64,000 nucleotides of DNA, taken from positions 1 to 64,000 of the forward strand of contig NZ_JACJST010000020.1 of assembly GCF_014698305.1 (NCBI RefSeq), read 5' to 3'. A program made the position numbers and the translations under genes. This DNA is from Anabaena lutea FACHB-196 (lineage in GTDB: Bacteria > Cyanobacteriota > Cyanobacteriia > Cyanobacteriales > Nostocaceae). The notes beneath the pieces were generated by a model. That model had not been told where the DNA came from, did no database searches, and saw nothing but the letters and a program-made list of their open reading frames with translations. Numbering within the stretch: the stretch's first letter is position 1; every line of letters begins with the position of its first letter. Of the stretch, positions 63,172 to 64,000 are shown piece after piece.

Positions 63172-63250
63172 ATAGGGGCTTAATGCCCCTATCGCGGATT
63201 GGGTCTAACAATCCGTCACACACAATCAATGGGGGCTATGCCCCCTTTCC
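63172..63250. terminator. Three hairpins between the early gene groups
   Basis: GGGGC-TTAAT-GCCCC (within 63,170-63,190), GGATTG/CAATCC (within 63,194-63,216) and GGGGGC-TAT-GCCCCC (within 63,229-63,247) stand in a row. The T-tracts after them are short (TTT), so they may be terminators, attenuators or RNA-processing sites separating the early operon from the next gene. Confidence 0.55.
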
Positions 63251-63265
63251 TAGTATGGAGGAAGA

Positions 63266-63880
63266 ATGATCACACCAGAGAAAGTGCTGTTGGCACTTCA
63301 AGAAAATCAAGGCGCAAACAACGGATTGCGGGCTAAGGATTTAGTTGAACTACTTACCGGGTATGCCGCTAAACCATCCGACGAACGATATTTGCGTCAA
63401 GTGGTTTCGGCACTGCGTATACAGGGATTTCCAATTCTGGCTACTCCTGAACGTGGATATTACTGGCCAACTGATGTTAATGAGATTGAGCTTGCCTGCC
63501 TTTGGTTACGCAAACGGGCGATGACTCATTTGTGGATGGTTTCCAAGCTCAAACGGTTTGGTATCCCCATGCTTACGGGACAAATGACTTTGCCTATTCC
63601 TATCGTGATTCCGGCGATTCCTCAAATGGAACAGCCAAATGAGGAGGAGGTTAAGGAGCAGGTGAAAGCTATTTTCATGGTAGTGCCTAACGATGTTTAT
63701 GAGGCGGTTCAAGACGTTTGCCAAAAACTTGGGAAAACTGATGAGGAAATAGCTTCTACGGCTTTAGCTGTTTATGTCAGTGGTCTTCAAGCGGTGCTAA
63801 AGGATATGGAGGAGCATGAATACAGCGGTAGAGAAGCGGAAAAAGTTACTGGCACAGATTCATATACTGAAGAAGGATAA
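63266..63880 (+). CDS. Winged-helix regulatory protein with helical C-terminus
   Basis: A 204-residue protein whose first 70 residues form a winged helix (NNGLRAKDLVELLTGYAAKP, then RYLRQVVSALRIQGFPILAT and RGYYWP). A proline/isoleucine-rich linker (LPIPIVIPAIPQM) and a helical tail follow. ATG has a GGAGGAAG site. Its end overlaps the GemA-like gene. Probably a transcription regulator of the phage. Confidence 0.65.
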   Translation: MITPEKVLLALQENQGANNGLRAKDLVELLTGYAAKPSDERYLRQVVSALRIQGFPILATPERGYYWPTDVNEIELACLWLRKRAMTHLWMVSKLKRFGIPMLTGQMTLPIPIVIPAIPQMEQPNEEEVKEQVKAIFMVVPNDVYEAVQDVCQKLGKTDEEIASTALAVYVSGLQAVLKDMEEHEYSGREAEKVTGTDSYTEEG

Positions 63881-64000
63881 GGAAATTGATGATGCAACCT
63901 ATAGGTTCTTGTTGCAGGAGTATTTCCGGGTTGATTCTGCCAAAGATTTATCTGAGACGGATTTAGAAAAGTTTGTCTCTGTTTTGAAGATTTTCAGGAG
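63816..64000 (+). CDS. GemA/gp16-like regulator (partial, cut by window edge)
   Basis: ATG 63,816 with GGAGG upstream opens a frame that runs off the window: MNTAVEKRKKLLAQIHILKK, YRFLLQEYFRVDSAKDLSET. The IHxxKKD...DDxxYRxxLxxxFxxxSAxDLSxxELEK pattern is that of the Mu gp16/GemA family, whose members regulate early gene expression in Mu-like phages. Only the first 61 codons are visible, and the gene continues to the right. It overlaps the preceding gene by 65 bp. Confidence 0.75.
   Translation, partial: MNTAVEKRKKLLAQIHILKKDKEIDDATYRFLLQEYFRVDSAKDLSETDLEKFVSVLKIFR

Larger units (their letters stand above)
45848..64000. mobile_element. Mu-like transposable prophage (left part; right end outside window)
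   Basis: The interval contains an ordered Mu-type early region: HTH repressor (minus), small divergent regulator, MuA-type transposase, MuB-type ATPase, and a GemA-like protein at the window edge, together with minus-strand tail/spike genes. The proposed left terminus starts TGT at 45,848, inside three repeated transposase-type sites. The right end is not reached, so length is unknown but at least 18 kb. Five bases before the end are GCCTG, the predicted left copy of a target duplication. HIP1 octamers occur inside the element, suggesting long adaptation to cyanobacterial hosts. Confidence 0.82.

Noticed and set aside
45848-64000. A CRISPR-associated (Cas12k) or Tn7-like transposon
   Set aside because: The end motif is similar, but the transposase has a Mu-type N-terminal domain, and repressor, GemA-like and tail genes are present. 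No TniQ, Cas12k or CRISPR repeat is seen in the window; the right side is unseen.
1-64000. tRNA, rRNA or known riboswitch genes
   Set aside because: Reading both strands by eye gave no convincing cloverleaf or rRNA segment; a covariance-model scan would settle this.

Overview
The window comes from a filamentous, probably heterocyst-forming cyanobacterium (Nostoc/Anabaena/Nodularia-like). The signs are many HIP1 octamers (GCGATCGC), heptameric short tandem repeats between genes, a Ycf54 protein for chlorophyll synthesis, a folD-GGPP synthase-DUF212 gene order, a stand-alone NRPS module, Uma2 proteins and a caspase-TPR protein. I saw no tRNA, rRNA or CRISPR array.

Positions 1-45.8 kb are host chromosome. 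From left to right: a pentapeptide-repeat protein; the TldD/PmbA peptidase pair; a one-module NRPS (C-A-T-TE); mutS carrying a repeat-derived insertion; two adjacent minus-strand ATPase-plus-nuclease-like pairs (AAA+PIN and AAA+DUF4276) that look like a small defence island; a permease, a Nudix hydrolase and a lipoprotein; folD, crtE and DUF212; a SPOR-like secreted protein; ycf54; a SnoaL-like protein; pdxJ; a Uma2 protein; a caspase-TPR protein with an EACC1-like partner; an ABC-2 permease; DedA, ExoD and an MsbA-type ABC transporter; a CBS-PAS-PAS hybrid histidine kinase facing a REC-GGDEF protein; a desaturase/SDR fusion; a PhyH-like oxygenase; small envelope proteins; an N-acetylmuramoyl-L-alanine amidase; and dnaG. 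The intergenic spaces hold heptamer arrays, small palindromes and two nearly identical copies of a 112-bp MITE-like element.

Positions from about 45,848 to beyond the right edge look like a Mu-like transposable prophage inserted downstream of dnaG. The left terminus shows three copies of a TGACAGATGGTTTGATAAAT-like site starting from TGT, as expected of transposase-bound ends. Next come minus-strand tail or spike genes reading toward that end, a small membrane/coiled-coil protein, several small plus-strand genes, two adjacent arrays of 11-bp direct repeats, an unknown 252-residue protein, a minus-strand HTH repressor, and a divergent early operon: a small Ner/RHH-like protein, a MuA-type DDE transposase, five small unknown proteins, a MuB-type ATPase, several HTH proteins and a GemA-like protein cut by the window edge. 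Repressor, transposase, ATPase and GemA follow the order of the Mu early region. The late-type genes between the left end and the repressor, and the gap between A and B, differ from Mu.

The best candidates for something undescribed are this prophage (its end architecture, double 11-bp array and unknown neighbour protein) and the tandem ATPase-nuclease island. Functional names rest on motifs read by eye; no database search was possible.
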